A stretch of 64,000 nucleotides of DNA from NCBI RefSeq assembly GCF_010093205.1, contig NZ_PDWN01000001.1:1-64000 (forward strand). The letters run 5' to 3'. Source of the stretch: Pseudoxanthomonas daejeonensis (GTDB taxonomy: Bacteria > Pseudomonadota > Gammaproteobacteria > Xanthomonadales > Xanthomonadaceae). The translations under genes and the position numbers were made by a program. This document shows, piece after piece, positions 18,632 to 26,677 of the stretch (the first letter of the stretch is position 1; every line of letters starts with the position of its first letter). Under the pieces are notes generated by a model. That model worked only from the letters and a program-made list of their open reading frames with translations. It did no database searches and was not told the origin of the DNA.

Positions 18632-19564
18632 ATGTCCACCCTGATCTGTGGTTCCCTTGCCTACGACACCATCATGGTGTTCCCGGACCAGTTCAAGAAC
18701 CACATCCTGCCGGACAAGGTCCACATCCTGAACGTGTCGTTCCTGGTGCCGCGGATGCGCCGCGAATTCGGCGGCTGCGCCGGCAACATCGCCTACAACC
18801 TGCACCTGCTGGGCGGCAACCCCGTCCCGATGGGCACGGTGGGTTCGGACTTCGGGCCGTACCGCGAGCATTTCCAGGCGCTGGGCATCGACCTGTCGCA
18901 GGTCAAGGTGATCGAGGAGCTGTTCACCCCGCAGGCGTTCATCACCACCGACCACGACAACAACCAGATCACCGCCTTCCACCCCGGCGCGATGATGCGT
19001 TCCTACGAGAACCACGTGCGCGACGTGCCCGGCATCACCCTGGGCCTGGTCGGGCCGGACGGACGCGAGGGCATGCTGCAGAACGCGGTCGAGTTCAAGG
19101 AAATGGGCGTGCCGTTCATCTTCGACCCGGGCCAGGCGATGCCGCTGTTCAACGGCCAGGAGCTGCGCGATTTCATCGAGCAGGCCGACTACGTCGTGGT
19201 CAATGACTACGAATCCAACCTGCTGCAGGAACGCACCGGCTGGACCGACCGCGAGATCGTCGCGCGCGTCCAGGCCTACATCACCACCCAGGGCCCCAAG
19301 GGCGCGCTGGTGCACACGCCCGAGAAGACCTACGACATCCCGCCGGCGCACGAGCGCCGCGTGGTCGACCCGACCGGCTGCGGCGATGCGTTCCGTGCCG
19401 GCCTGATCCTGGGCATCGAGAAGGGCTACGACTGGCTGACCATCGGCCGCATGGGCAACCTGATGGGCGCCCTCAAGGTCGAGCACCCCGGCACGCAGAA
19501 CCAGCGCTTCGATTTCGACGGGTTCAACGACGAGTTCAAGCAGCAGTTCGGCTACGCGCTGTAA
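18632..19564 (+). CDS. PfkB-family carbohydrate/adenosine kinase
   Basis: 310-residue cytoplasmic ribokinase-fold kinase. It has the N-terminal glycine motif (FGGCAGNIAYNLHLLGG at 47-62) and the C-terminal signature DPTGCGDAFRAG with the catalytic base Asp252. In Xanthomonadaceae close homologues are annotated as carbohydrate or adenosine kinase. The GG-N-A-N pattern and the short lid region would allow adenosine, but substrate is not decided by sequence. It stands alone, divergent from mreB, and converges on the 91-residue gene at 19668. The start gives a normal N-terminal strand (STLICGSLAYD). Confidence 0.9.
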   Translation: MSTLICGSLAYDTIMVFPDQFKNHILPDKVHILNVSFLVPRMRREFGGCAGNIAYNLHLLGGNPVPMGTVGSDFGPYREHFQALGIDLSQVKVIEELFTPQAFITTDHDNNQITAFHPGAMMRSYENHVRDVPGITLGLVGPDGREGMLQNAVEFKEMGVPFIFDPGQAMPLFNGQELRDFIEQADYVVVNDYESNLLQERTGWTDREIVARVQAYITTQGPKGALVHTPEKTYDIPPAHERRVVDPTGCGDAFRAGLILGIEKGYDWLTIGRMGNLMGALKVEHPGTQNQRFDFDGFNDEFKQQFGYAL

Positions 19565-19667
19565 CCGGGGAACCCGTCCGCGCCATCGCGGGCACGGGCC
19601 ATGACACCGGCGCGCCGGCCAATGCCGCGACCAGTGGCTGCGACGCCCCGCTCCACCTGGACCCGCC

Positions 19668-19943
19668 CTACCCGGCGGCTTCGGCATGCTCCGCTTCGGC
19701 TCCGGTGTCGTACCCGGCCGACGCACGCTCCAGCCATGCCGGCAGGTCCCTGCGGCGCACGCCTTGGCAACGCGCGCATGCGAGCTGCCCGAGCATCCAG
19801 TCTCGCTTCAGCGGGTCATCCCCACCGAACGACAACGCCAGGTCGCGATCCATCCAGCGCCGGATCAGCACGAACAGCACCACGTGCAACGCAATGGCCA
19901 GCGTACTGACCACCGCCACGACCACGTAATCGGCGTTCACCAC
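19668..19943 (-). CDS. Small membrane protein with a CxxC motif
   Basis: 91 residues from GTG (19943 or the adjacent GTG at 19940). One membrane helix spans about 6-26 (VVVAVVSTLAIALHVVLFVLI), followed by a basic/acidic cytoplasmic segment (RRWMDRDLALSFGG) and CARC at about 55-58. I do not recognise a named family, but codon use and the clear helix argue for a real gene. It starts 21 bases after the lipoprotein gene at 19965 and is probably co-transcribed with it. Function unknown. Confidence 0.7.
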   Translation of the reverse strand: MVNADYVVVAVVSTLAIALHVVLFVLIRRWMDRDLALSFGGDDPLKRDWMLGQLACARCQGVRRRDLPAWLERASAGYDTGAEAEHAEAAG

Positions 19944-19964
19944 GGGCGCGCCGTGAGCCCTGGC

Positions 19965-20705
19965 TCAGTCCCAGCCCGGCATCTGGCTGCCGTCCAGGCC
20001 GCCGACGTCGAACACCGCGGTGCGGGTGCCGCCGGCCTTGACAGGAAATTCGATCGACACGCGCTGCGCCTTGCGCATCTGCTTCCACAGGCCGCGGTAG
20101 TCCTCGATGAACATGGCAATGGCCTCGTCGGTCTTCGGGCGCCAGGCGGACATGGCTTTCGCCGCGCCGTCGTCGAACGCCACCTTGACCTTGCAGCCGC
20201 CGTAGCAGTCGAAATCGCCGCCTTCCAGGACCAGGTAGGCGCTGCGCTTCCATTCCGGATGGTCGCGGATGACCAGCTGCACCGTCGCCGGCGCGCTGCC
20301 GCCGGTATCGAGCGCCTCGGTGCTGAAGATCGCCGCCGAACGCTGCTCGCCCTTGCCTGCGGCGACGCGTGCATAGTTCCAGAGCGCGGCCATGCGGCGC
20401 TGCTCGCGCGCGGCCTCGGCCTTGGCGGTGACGTCGGCCAGGCCGGGCTCGACCGCCGAAGCGACCTCGGTTGCGGGGTACTGCGCAAGCAGCGCGGCGC
20501 CATGCACGCGTGCCAGTTCCCAGTTGCCGGCCGTGACCGCAGCGTCGTACTCGCGCTGCAGCTGCGCGGCGGCCTGTTCCTTGGCCTGCGCCTCGGCGGC
20601 GGCCTGGGCCTGGCGCTGGGCTTCGCGGTCGGTGCAGGCCGTGCCGACGAGGACGCATGCCCCCAGCAGCACGGCGATCGCCAGGCGGGATGGAATCGGG
20701 TTCAT
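19965..20705 (-). CDS. Hypothetical lipoprotein
   Basis: 246 residues with a signal peptide and a lipobox-like ending (LVGTAC, Cys24) followed by an acidic +3 residue. The lipobox lacks the usual Leu at -3, so lipidation is likely rather than certain. An Ala/Gln-rich helical stretch (about 27-55) looks like a coiled coil, then a globular part with CYGGC. The ATG at 20705 has AAGGAG eight bases upstream. I do not recognise the family. It lies between the pepN-like gene and the small CxxC membrane protein on the same strand. Confidence 0.8.
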   Translation of the reverse strand: MNPIPSRLAIAVLLGACVLVGTACTDREAQRQAQAAAEAQAKEQAAAQLQREYDAAVTAGNWELARVHGAALLAQYPATEVASAVEPGLADVTAKAEAAREQRRMAALWNYARVAAGKGEQRSAAIFSTEALDTGGSAPATVQLVIRDHPEWKRSAYLVLEGGDFDCYGGCKVKVAFDDGAAKAMSAWRPKTDEAIAMFIEDYRGLWKQMRKAQRVSIEFPVKAGGTRTAVFDVGGLDGSQMPGWD

Positions 20706-20745
20706 GGCCGGGCTCCTTGCGTGCGCGGTGTTCGGATACGGAAGT

Positions 20746-20771
20746 AAAAACGCGCCGGCAAAGCCGGCGCG
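20746..20771 (-). terminator. Intrinsic terminator of the M1 peptidase gene
   Basis: A 9-bp perfect GC stem (20751-20759 with 20763-20771) and a three-base loop, followed on the minus strand by TTTTTAC. It begins eight bases past the aminopeptidase stop. It separates that gene from the lipoprotein gene downstream. Confidence 0.85.
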
Positions 20772-20778
20772 TCGGGTG

Positions 20779-22779
20779 TTACTGCTGCGGCGGCTGTTCG
20801 GCCTGCGGCTGCACCGGTACTTCTGCCGGTGCTGGTGCTGGCGGCGCTTCCGGTACGGCGGCGGCACTGGCCTTGGCCAGCACCGCTTCCACCGAGGCGG
20901 TGGTGATCGGGTGGTAGCCCGGGCGGGCGCGCTCGAACACTTCGCGGGCGAAGGCCAGGCCGTCGGGCGTTTTCACCAGCTCCTCGTAGATCGGCATGAT
21001 CAGCTTGCGCCGGCCGACGCGCTCGATGAACTCGCCCGCGGCCGGGCGCGCTTCCAGGTAGCCGCTGCGCAGCGCCAGCGGATACCAGCGCATCGCGATC
21101 TCGCCGTTGCCGGTGCCGCTGAACTTGTAGGCGGCATCGAGCTGGGCCAGCTGCTCGGGCTTGAGCGTGGCGCCCATGCCTTCCAGGAAATGCACCCAGG
21201 CCTGCGTGCCCCACTCGCTGCTGATCTGCGGGTTGGGCAGCTGCGCGCTGCCGCGCCAGGCGATCCGCGCGGTGTCGACGTTGGAGAACGTGCGCGACTG
21301 CGCGGTCGGCGCGAACGCCGGGATGCCGGGCTGGTTGAGCCACGCATCCAGTTCGTCCTCGCGCACCGCGTTGGGGTTCTTCGGCAGCAGGTTCTTCTTC
21401 AGGTAGGCGATGAACTGGTCGCTGTCCGCGCTCTGGAAGGCGTGGTCGTCGAACCAGCCGCGCAGGAACGGATCGAATACCTCGCGGCCGAAGCGCTGCT
21501 CCAGGAACTGCAGGAACCAGGCGCCCTTGACGTAGGCCACCTCGCTCAGCGCCTCGTCCGGGTCGCGCTCGCCCAGCGGCGGCAGCACCAGCGCCTGGTT
21601 GGCCGGGCTCATGCCGACCAGGTCGGCCTTCAGCCCGGCCTGGTCGATCTGGCGCTCCATGTTCGCCATCTCCTCGCCGTACAGCGACTCGGTGATCCGG
21701 CCCTGCACGTAGGTGGTGAAGCCCTCGTTGAGCCAGATGTCCTTCCAGCTGGCGTTGGTCACCAGGTTGCCGGACCAGCTGTGCGCCAGCTCATGGGCGA
21801 TCAGCGAGACCAGCGACTTGTCGCCGACGATCACGGTCGGGGTGATGAAGCTCAGGCGCGGATTCTCCATGCCGCCGAACGGGAACGACGGCGGCAGCAC
21901 CAGCATGTCGTAGCGCTCCCAGCGGTAGGGGCCGTAGAGCTGCTCGGTGGCGACGATCATCTGCTCGGTGTCGGCGAACTCGGCGGTGGCGCGATCGACC
22001 ATCGCCGGCTCGGCCCACACGCCGCTGCGCGCCGAGATCGGCTTGAACACCAGGTCGCCGGCGGCGATGGCAAGCAGGTACGAGGGGATCGGTTGCGGCA
22101 TCTTGAACGTGTACTGGCCGTCGCGCACCGCCGCCGGATCGTTGTCGGCGCTCATCAGCACCATCACGTCGGGCCGGGTGTTGACCGTCGCGCTGTAGGT
22201 GAAGCGCACGCTCGGCGTGTCCTGCAGCGGCACCCAGCTGCGCGCGTGGATCGCCTGCGACTGGCTGAACATGAAGGGCAGCTGCTTGCCCTCGGTCATC
22301 GACGGCTCCAGCCACTGCAGGCCCGAGGCGGTCGGCGCGGTGTGGTAGGTGACGCGGACCTGCGGGTTGCGCTGCGGCGACTCGATGGTCAGCTTGCTGC
22401 CGAACACCGGATCGGCATCGGCCAGGGCGAACTGCAGCGGCGCCCAGGTGCCGTCGGCCTGGCCTTCGACTTTCTGGATGGTCAGCTCGCGGGTGTCGAG
22501 CACCAGCTGCGTGGCCTTGGGGTCGGTCCAGTCCAGGGTATAGGTGGCGGTGCCGGCCAGCTGCTTCTGGTCGAAGTCCAGCTTCAGGTCCAGGGCCAGG
22601 TCGGTGATCCGGACCCGGTCCGGCTCGGCGAAGGAATTCTCATCGTGGCGGCGCGAGGAGGCCGCGGCTTCCTTGGCGGGGCTGGCAGCGGGCTGGGCAT
22701 CGGCCGGGCCGGCCTTGTCGCCGGAGCAGCCACTGGCGACCGCGACCATGGCGAGGGAAAACAGGAGGGAAAGGCGCAT
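20779..22779 (-). CDS. M1-family metallo-aminopeptidase lipoprotein
   Basis: 666-residue exported aminopeptidase with a lipobox (VASGC, Cys18). It has the substrate-binding GMEN motif (FPFGGMENP) and the zinc site HELAH at 329-333 with Glu352 exactly 18 residues on, as in M1 enzymes. Overall layout resembles the leukotriene A4 hydrolase/aminopeptidase B branch, with a C-terminal helical domain. The last 40 residues are a Pro/Ala/Gln-rich tail. It should act in the periplasm or on the outer membrane, trimming peptides. It has its own terminator downstream and a long palindrome upstream. Confidence 0.93.
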   Translation of the reverse strand: MRLSLLFSLAMVAVASGCSGDKAGPADAQPAASPAKEAAASSRRHDENSFAEPDRVRITDLALDLKLDFDQKQLAGTATYTLDWTDPKATQLVLDTRELTIQKVEGQADGTWAPLQFALADADPVFGSKLTIESPQRNPQVRVTYHTAPTASGLQWLEPSMTEGKQLPFMFSQSQAIHARSWVPLQDTPSVRFTYSATVNTRPDVMVLMSADNDPAAVRDGQYTFKMPQPIPSYLLAIAAGDLVFKPISARSGVWAEPAMVDRATAEFADTEQMIVATEQLYGPYRWERYDMLVLPPSFPFGGMENPRLSFITPTVIVGDKSLVSLIAHELAHSWSGNLVTNASWKDIWLNEGFTTYVQGRITESLYGEEMANMERQIDQAGLKADLVGMSPANQALVLPPLGERDPDEALSEVAYVKGAWFLQFLEQRFGREVFDPFLRGWFDDHAFQSADSDQFIAYLKKNLLPKNPNAVREDELDAWLNQPGIPAFAPTAQSRTFSNVDTARIAWRGSAQLPNPQISSEWGTQAWVHFLEGMGATLKPEQLAQLDAAYKFSGTGNGEIAMRWYPLALRSGYLEARPAAGEFIERVGRRKLIMPIYEELVKTPDGLAFAREVFERARPGYHPITTASVEAVLAKASAAAVPEAPPAPAPAEVPVQPQAEQPPQQ

Positions 22780-22905
22780 GCGGGCACGGAGCCTGGATCG
22801 GGGGAAGTGCGCAGTTTAACCGCGCCATGCGCTGGCCGGCCGCGGCGGGCCACGAATCGGGCTTGGCCAACACGAAAATGAACAGTCGCAGCACGCCCCG
22901 CTGTT

Positions 22906-22997
22906 GTAGGAGCGGGCATGACCGCGACCCGACGCCGCCAGGCAGGCCTGCGCCCTCGCTACCCCGAAGTCCCGGTCGCGGTCATGCCCGCTCCTGC
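22906..22997. repeat. Dispersed palindrome (GTAGGAGCGGGCATGACCGCGAC type)
   Basis: Arms 22906-22929 and 22974-22997 are inverse repeats of 24 bases with one mismatch, separated by 44 bases. The left arm is identical over 22 bases to the start of the 166-bp tandem units at 774 onward. It lies in the gap between ubiE and the aminopeptidase gene, a usual place for such elements. Confidence 0.9.
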
Positions 22998-23029
22998 GAA
23001 CCCCCGCCGTACCACCGCCGCACGCGGTC

Positions 23030-23806
23030 TCAGACCTTGTAGCCGGTATGCACGGCCACTATCCCGCCACTCAGGTTGAGGTGGCTGCAACGCGACAGGC
23101 CAGCCTCTTCCATCATCGCCTGCAGCTGCGCCTGCGGCGGGTGCTTGCGGATGCTCTCGGCCAGATACTGGTAGCTGTCGGGATCGCCGGCGAACAGGCT
23201 GCCCAGCTTGGGCAGCACCTTGAACGAGTGGAAGTCGTACAGCGGCTTGAACCACTCGGCTTTCACCTCGGAGAACTCCAACACCCGCGCCTGGCCGCCC
23301 ACGCGCAGCACGCGCGCGATCTCACGCAGCGCGGCGTCCTTGTCGGTGACGTTGCGCAGGCCGAAGGCCATGGTCACCAGGTCGAAGCTGGCGTCCGGGA
23401 ACGGCAGCTTCTCGGCGTTGCACTGCACGTATTCCAGACCGGCGACCAGGCCGCGGTCGGTCAGCCGGTCGCGGCCGACCGAAAGCATGCCGGCGTTGAT
23501 GTCGCCCAGCACAATGCTGCCGGCGTCGCCCACGCGCGGCTTGAGCAGCGCGGCGATATCGCCGGTGCCGCCCGCCAGGTCCAGCACGCGGTCGCCCGGC
23601 TTCACTTGGCAGGTCGCGGTGAAATAGCGCTTCCAGACCCGGTGGACGCCCAGGCTCATCAGGTCGTTCATCAGGTCGTACTTGCCGGCGACCGAGGTGA
23701 ACACCTCGCCGACCAGCTTCTGCTTGTCGCCGGCGGGAACGTCGCGGAAACCGAAATGGGTGGTGCCGGCTTCGTACGGGGAGGGCTTGTCGTGTGCGTG
23801 GCTCAT
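23030..23806 (-). CDS. ubiE: Ubiquinone/menaquinone C-methyltransferase UbiE
   Basis: SAM-dependent methyltransferase for the C-methylation step of ubiquinone (and menaquinone where present). 258 residues from the ATG at 23806, with the conserved FGFRDV and VFTSVAGKYDLMNDLMSLG N-terminal region, SAM motif VLDLAGGTGDIA and the NVTDKDAALREIARVL motif. The longer upstream frame has no family similarity. It is monocistronic here, followed by the palindrome at 22906. Confidence 0.97.
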   Translation of the reverse strand: MSHAHDKPSPYEAGTTHFGFRDVPAGDKQKLVGEVFTSVAGKYDLMNDLMSLGVHRVWKRYFTATCQVKPGDRVLDLAGGTGDIAALLKPRVGDAGSIVLGDINAGMLSVGRDRLTDRGLVAGLEYVQCNAEKLPFPDASFDLVTMAFGLRNVTDKDAALREIARVLRVGGQARVLEFSEVKAEWFKPLYDFHSFKVLPKLGSLFAGDPDSYQYLAESIRKHPPQAQLQAMMEEAGLSRCSHLNLSGGIVAVHTGYKV

Positions 23807-24054
23807 GCCGCGATTATGGCACCGCGGGCCGGGGCCACGATCACGCCGGCGCGGCACCGGCCGTTCGCAGCCGCCACGCAGGCCTCCTTGGTGTGGCCTG
23901 GCCGGCCATCGCGGACGACCGCACCCCGCGGGAACATGCGGTCCGCCCGCTCCTGCCCTGACGGCGACACCGGTCCGTCGACAGACAGGAGGCGACGGCT
24001 GCCGATGCACGCCGAGCTGGCGTACGCTGGCCAACCCAGTGGATCGCACACCCG

Positions 24055-24510
24055 ATGACCGCCCTGCCCGACTACCGCGCCATGCTCGCCGTCGCCGTCG
24101 AAGAAGCCCGCCAGGGCCTGGCCGAGGGCGGCATCCCCATCGGCGCGGCGCTGTTCGCCCGCGACGGCACCCTGCTCGGCCGCGGCCACAACCGCCGCGT
24201 GCAGGAAGGGGATCCGTCGGTGCACGGCGAGACCGACGCCTTCCGCAAGGCCGGCCGCCAGCGCTCCTACCGCGACACGATCATGGTCACCACGCTGTCG
24301 CCGTGCTGGTACTGCAGCGGGCTGGTGCGCCAGTTCGGCATCGGCACGGTGGTGATGGGCGAATCGGCCAACTTCTGCGGCGGCCACGAGTGGCTGCGCG
24401 AGCATGGCGTGGAAATCGTCGACCTGGCCGATCCGGAGTGCATCGCCATGCTGGGCGACTGGATCGCGGCCAACCCGGGCGTGTGGCACGAGGACATCGG
24501 CGAGGACTGA
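24055..24510 (+). CDS. Cytosine deaminase of the fungal (Fcy1) type
   Basis: 151-residue CDA-fold zinc deaminase. Zinc ligands are His57 and Glu59 (HGET) with Cys84 and Cys87 (SPCWYC). Beyond the zinc site it keeps features I recall from yeast Fcy1: EGGIPIG, RGHNRR with the substrate Asn46, TTLSPC, VVMGESANF with Phe107, and the ending WHEDIGE with Asp147 in the place of Fcy1 Asp155. These favour cytosine over guanine, adenosine or tRNA substrates. Bacterial cytosine deaminase CodA belongs to a different superfamily. It stands alone between ubiE (divergent) and a convergent LysR gene. The start at 24055 fits the family length. Confidence 0.82.
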   Translation: MTALPDYRAMLAVAVEEARQGLAEGGIPIGAALFARDGTLLGRGHNRRVQEGDPSVHGETDAFRKAGRQRSYRDTIMVTTLSPCWYCSGLVRQFGIGTVVMGESANFCGGHEWLREHGVEIVDLADPECIAMLGDWIAANPGVWHEDIGED

Positions 24511-24556
24511 CACCCCGTTCCGGCCGGGCCCGGCTGGAGGAGCACGCACGACGCCG

Positions 24557-25441
24557 TCAGTCGTCGGCGCGCGCCTGCAGCCAGTGGACGAAACGGTCCA
24601 CCGCGGCCGGGACCGGGCCGTTGCCTGGCAACACGATCCAGTACGCCTGCGGCAGCGGGATCTCGTAGGGGCCGAACGGCTGCACCAGCACGCCGCTGTC
24701 CAGTTCGCGCCGGGCCAGGCGCCGGCGCGCCAGGGCCACGCCCAGGCCTTGCGCCGCCGCCTCGATCACCAGGTGCGAGGAGGGGAACGACTGCCCCTGT
24801 GACACGTCCAGCGCCGCCGGGCCGGGGCCGTCGCGCCAGCGCGACCACGCCGCGTTCGGATCGTGGTCGTGCAACAGGGGCAACTCCAGCAAGCTCTTCA
24901 GCGGCCATGGCGTGCGCCGCCGCAGCAGGCCCGGACTGGCGACCGGCACCAGCGCATCGTCCATCCACGGCCGCGCATTCGGCCATGGGCCGGCGCCCAT
25001 GCGCAACGCGACATCGACCTGGTCGCGCGACAGGTCGACCAGGTCCGAGCGTACCGAGACCGATATCCGCGTCCGCGGATGCGCCAGGCGGAACGCCGGC
25101 AGGCGCGGCAGCAACCAGCGGGTGGCGAAGGATTCGGTGGTGGAGACCACCAGTTCGCGCGCATGCGCCGGCCGCCGGTCCCCGTGCAGCACCGACTGCA
25201 GGCGCGCGAATGCGGCCTGCGCGGCGTCAGCGATCTCCTGCCCGCGGCGGGTCAGGGCGATGGCATCGCCCGGATGCCGGCGCGGCTGCAGCAGTGGCGC
25301 CCCCGCCGCACGTTCGAGTTCGCCAAGCCGGCGGCTGACCGCCGAATGGGCGATGCCCAGGTGGCGCGCGGCGGCACGCACGCCACCGTGGCGGACCACC
25401 TCGTGGAATGCGGCTAGGGCCTGGAGCGGGAGCCTGTCCAT
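24557..25441 (-). CDS. LysR-family transcriptional regulator
   Basis: 294 residues: an N-terminal winged helix (LAAFHEVVRHGGVRAAARHL, SAVSRRLGELE) and a periplasmic-binding-like effector domain from about 90. The layout (L-P-L-x-A-L-x-A-F start, RWLLPRLPAF, DVALRMGAG) is that of the GcvA-like branch. It is divergent from the LysE exporter and FMN reductase genes, so it probably controls them. A perfect dyad with the LysR T-N11-A pattern lies across its own start codon. Effector unknown. Confidence 0.93.
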   Translation of the reverse strand: MDRLPLQALAAFHEVVRHGGVRAAARHLGIAHSAVSRRLGELERAAGAPLLQPRRHPGDAIALTRRGQEIADAAQAAFARLQSVLHGDRRPAHARELVVSTTESFATRWLLPRLPAFRLAHPRTRISVSVRSDLVDLSRDQVDVALRMGAGPWPNARPWMDDALVPVASPGLLRRRTPWPLKSLLELPLLHDHDPNAAWSRWRDGPGPAALDVSQGQSFPSSHLVIEAAAQGLGVALARRRLARRELDSGVLVQPFGPYEIPLPQAYWIVLPGNGPVPAAVDRFVHWLQARADD

Positions 25442-25462
25442 GGTCTCCAGATTAGACCATGG
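25438..25462. promoter_or_regulatory. LysR-type operator over the regulator start
   Basis: CCATGGTCT (25438-25446) and AGACCATGG (25454-25462) are a perfect 9-bp inverted repeat with a seven-base spacer. The centre reads TCT-N7-AGA, which is the LysR T-N11-A pattern. It covers the LysR start codon at 25441, which suggests autorepression, and lies 65 bases before the divergent LysE start. Confidence 0.7.
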
Positions 25463-25526
25463 CGATGCCGGCGCACGACCGTGTCCGCCGCGACACTGGC
25501 TGTCCTCCGTTACCGGGTCTCACCCC

Positions 25527-26108
25527 ATGACCGCACTGGCCCTCCTGATCTTCGTTTCCGCGATCACGCCAGGGCCGAACAACCTGGTGCTGCTGCATCG
25601 CGGAGCGACCCGCGGATTCCGCGCCGGACTTCCTGCCAGCCTGGGCATCGCCGCCGGTGGCAGCGCGATGCTTGCGATCGCGCTGGTCGTGCTGGGCGCC
25701 GGTCCGCTGCCGCAGGCGGCCATGCCCTGGCTGGGAAGCGCCGGCGCGACGATGCTGCTGGTCATGGCCATGGCGCTGTGGGGCGCGCCGGCCGGCGACG
25801 CACCGCTGCGCGCGTCCCCGGCCGGCTTCTGGGCGATGGCCGCGTTCCAGCTGGCCAACCCGAAGGCCTGGGCGTTCCTCGCATCGCTGGCCGCGCTTCG
25901 TGCCACCAGCGGCGGCCCGTCCGCCGCCGCCACGGTCGCGATCTTCGCCGCGGCCAGTCTCCTGTGTTCGGCGATCTGGCTCGGCGGCGGCCGGCTGATG
26001 ACCCGCTTGCTCGCCACGCCGCGCCGGTCGCGCCTGTTCAACCGCGCCATGGCGGTGGCGATGGCCGCCATGGCCGCACACCTGCTGATCCGCACCTGGA
26101 ATCCATGA
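25527..26108 (+). CDS. LysE/RhtB-family exporter
   Basis: 193-residue inner-membrane protein with six predicted helices, of the LysE/RhtB amino-acid efflux type. The N-terminal helix carries the family pattern SAITPGPNNLVLL, and FQLANPKAWAFLASL is the second conserved region. The substrate cannot be told. Its stop overlaps the next start as ATGA, so it is coupled to the FMN reductase. It is divergent from the LysR gene with the operator between. Confidence 0.9.
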   Translation: MTALALLIFVSAITPGPNNLVLLHRGATRGFRAGLPASLGIAAGGSAMLAIALVVLGAGPLPQAAMPWLGSAGATMLLVMAMALWGAPAGDAPLRASPAGFWAMAAFQLANPKAWAFLASLAALRATSGGPSAAATVAIFAAASLLCSAIWLGGGRLMTRLLATPRRSRLFNRAMAVAMAAMAAHLLIRTWNP

Positions 26109-26656
26109 CCATGAAGCTACTCGCACTTTCCGGCAGCACACGCCGCGACTCCTGGAACACCCGGCTGCTGCACGCGGCGGCCGCCGCGGCGCCGGCCGGC
26201 GCCGAGGTGGCGCGGGCACCCGACCTGGCGGCATTGCCGCACTTCAGCGAAGACATCGAAGCGGAAGCGTTCGCGCGCGGCCCGGTCGCCACCTTCGTCG
26301 CCGCCGTGCATGCCGCCGATGTCCTGCTGGTCGCCACGCCGGAATACAACCAGTCGATTCCCGGCACGCTCAAGAACGCGCTGGACTGGCTGTCGCGCGG
26401 CGCCGATGCGGACCGGCTCGCGGGCAAGCCGGTGGCCGTGGCCGGCGCCACCGTCGGCCCGTGGGGAACGCGGCTGGCACAGGCCCACCTGCGCCATGTC
26501 CTCGGCGTCATCGGCCTGCGCGTGGTGGGCCCTGGATTGTTCGTCGCCGGGGCGGCCAGCCGCTGGGAGGCGGAGACAGGCCGCTGGGATGACGCGCTGC
26601 AGGTGCGGCTGCAGGCATGGTTGCACGAGGTGGCCGCCGCGGCCGGCGCCGTCTGA
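26105..26656 (+). CDS. NAD(P)H-dependent FMN reductase (ChrR/YieF-like)
   Basis: 183-residue flavodoxin-fold reductase. The FMN-binding loop is GSTRRDSWNTRL near the N-terminus, and PEYNQSIPGTLKNALDW at about 80-96 is the second family motif, as in chromate/quinone reductases. The ATG at 26105 overlaps the exporter stop; a second Met follows at residue 3. It converges on hslU with only 21 bases between the stops. Likely physiological role is quinone or aromatic reduction, but the substrate is open. Confidence 0.9.
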   Translation: MTMKLLALSGSTRRDSWNTRLLHAAAAAAPAGAEVARAPDLAALPHFSEDIEAEAFARGPVATFVAAVHAADVLLVATPEYNQSIPGTLKNALDWLSRGADADRLAGKPVAVAGATVGPWGTRLAQAHLRHVLGVIGLRVVGPGLFVAGAASRWEAETGRWDDALQVRLQAWLHEVAAAAGAV

Positions 26657-26677
26657 ACGGCCGCCGCGCGACGCGAC

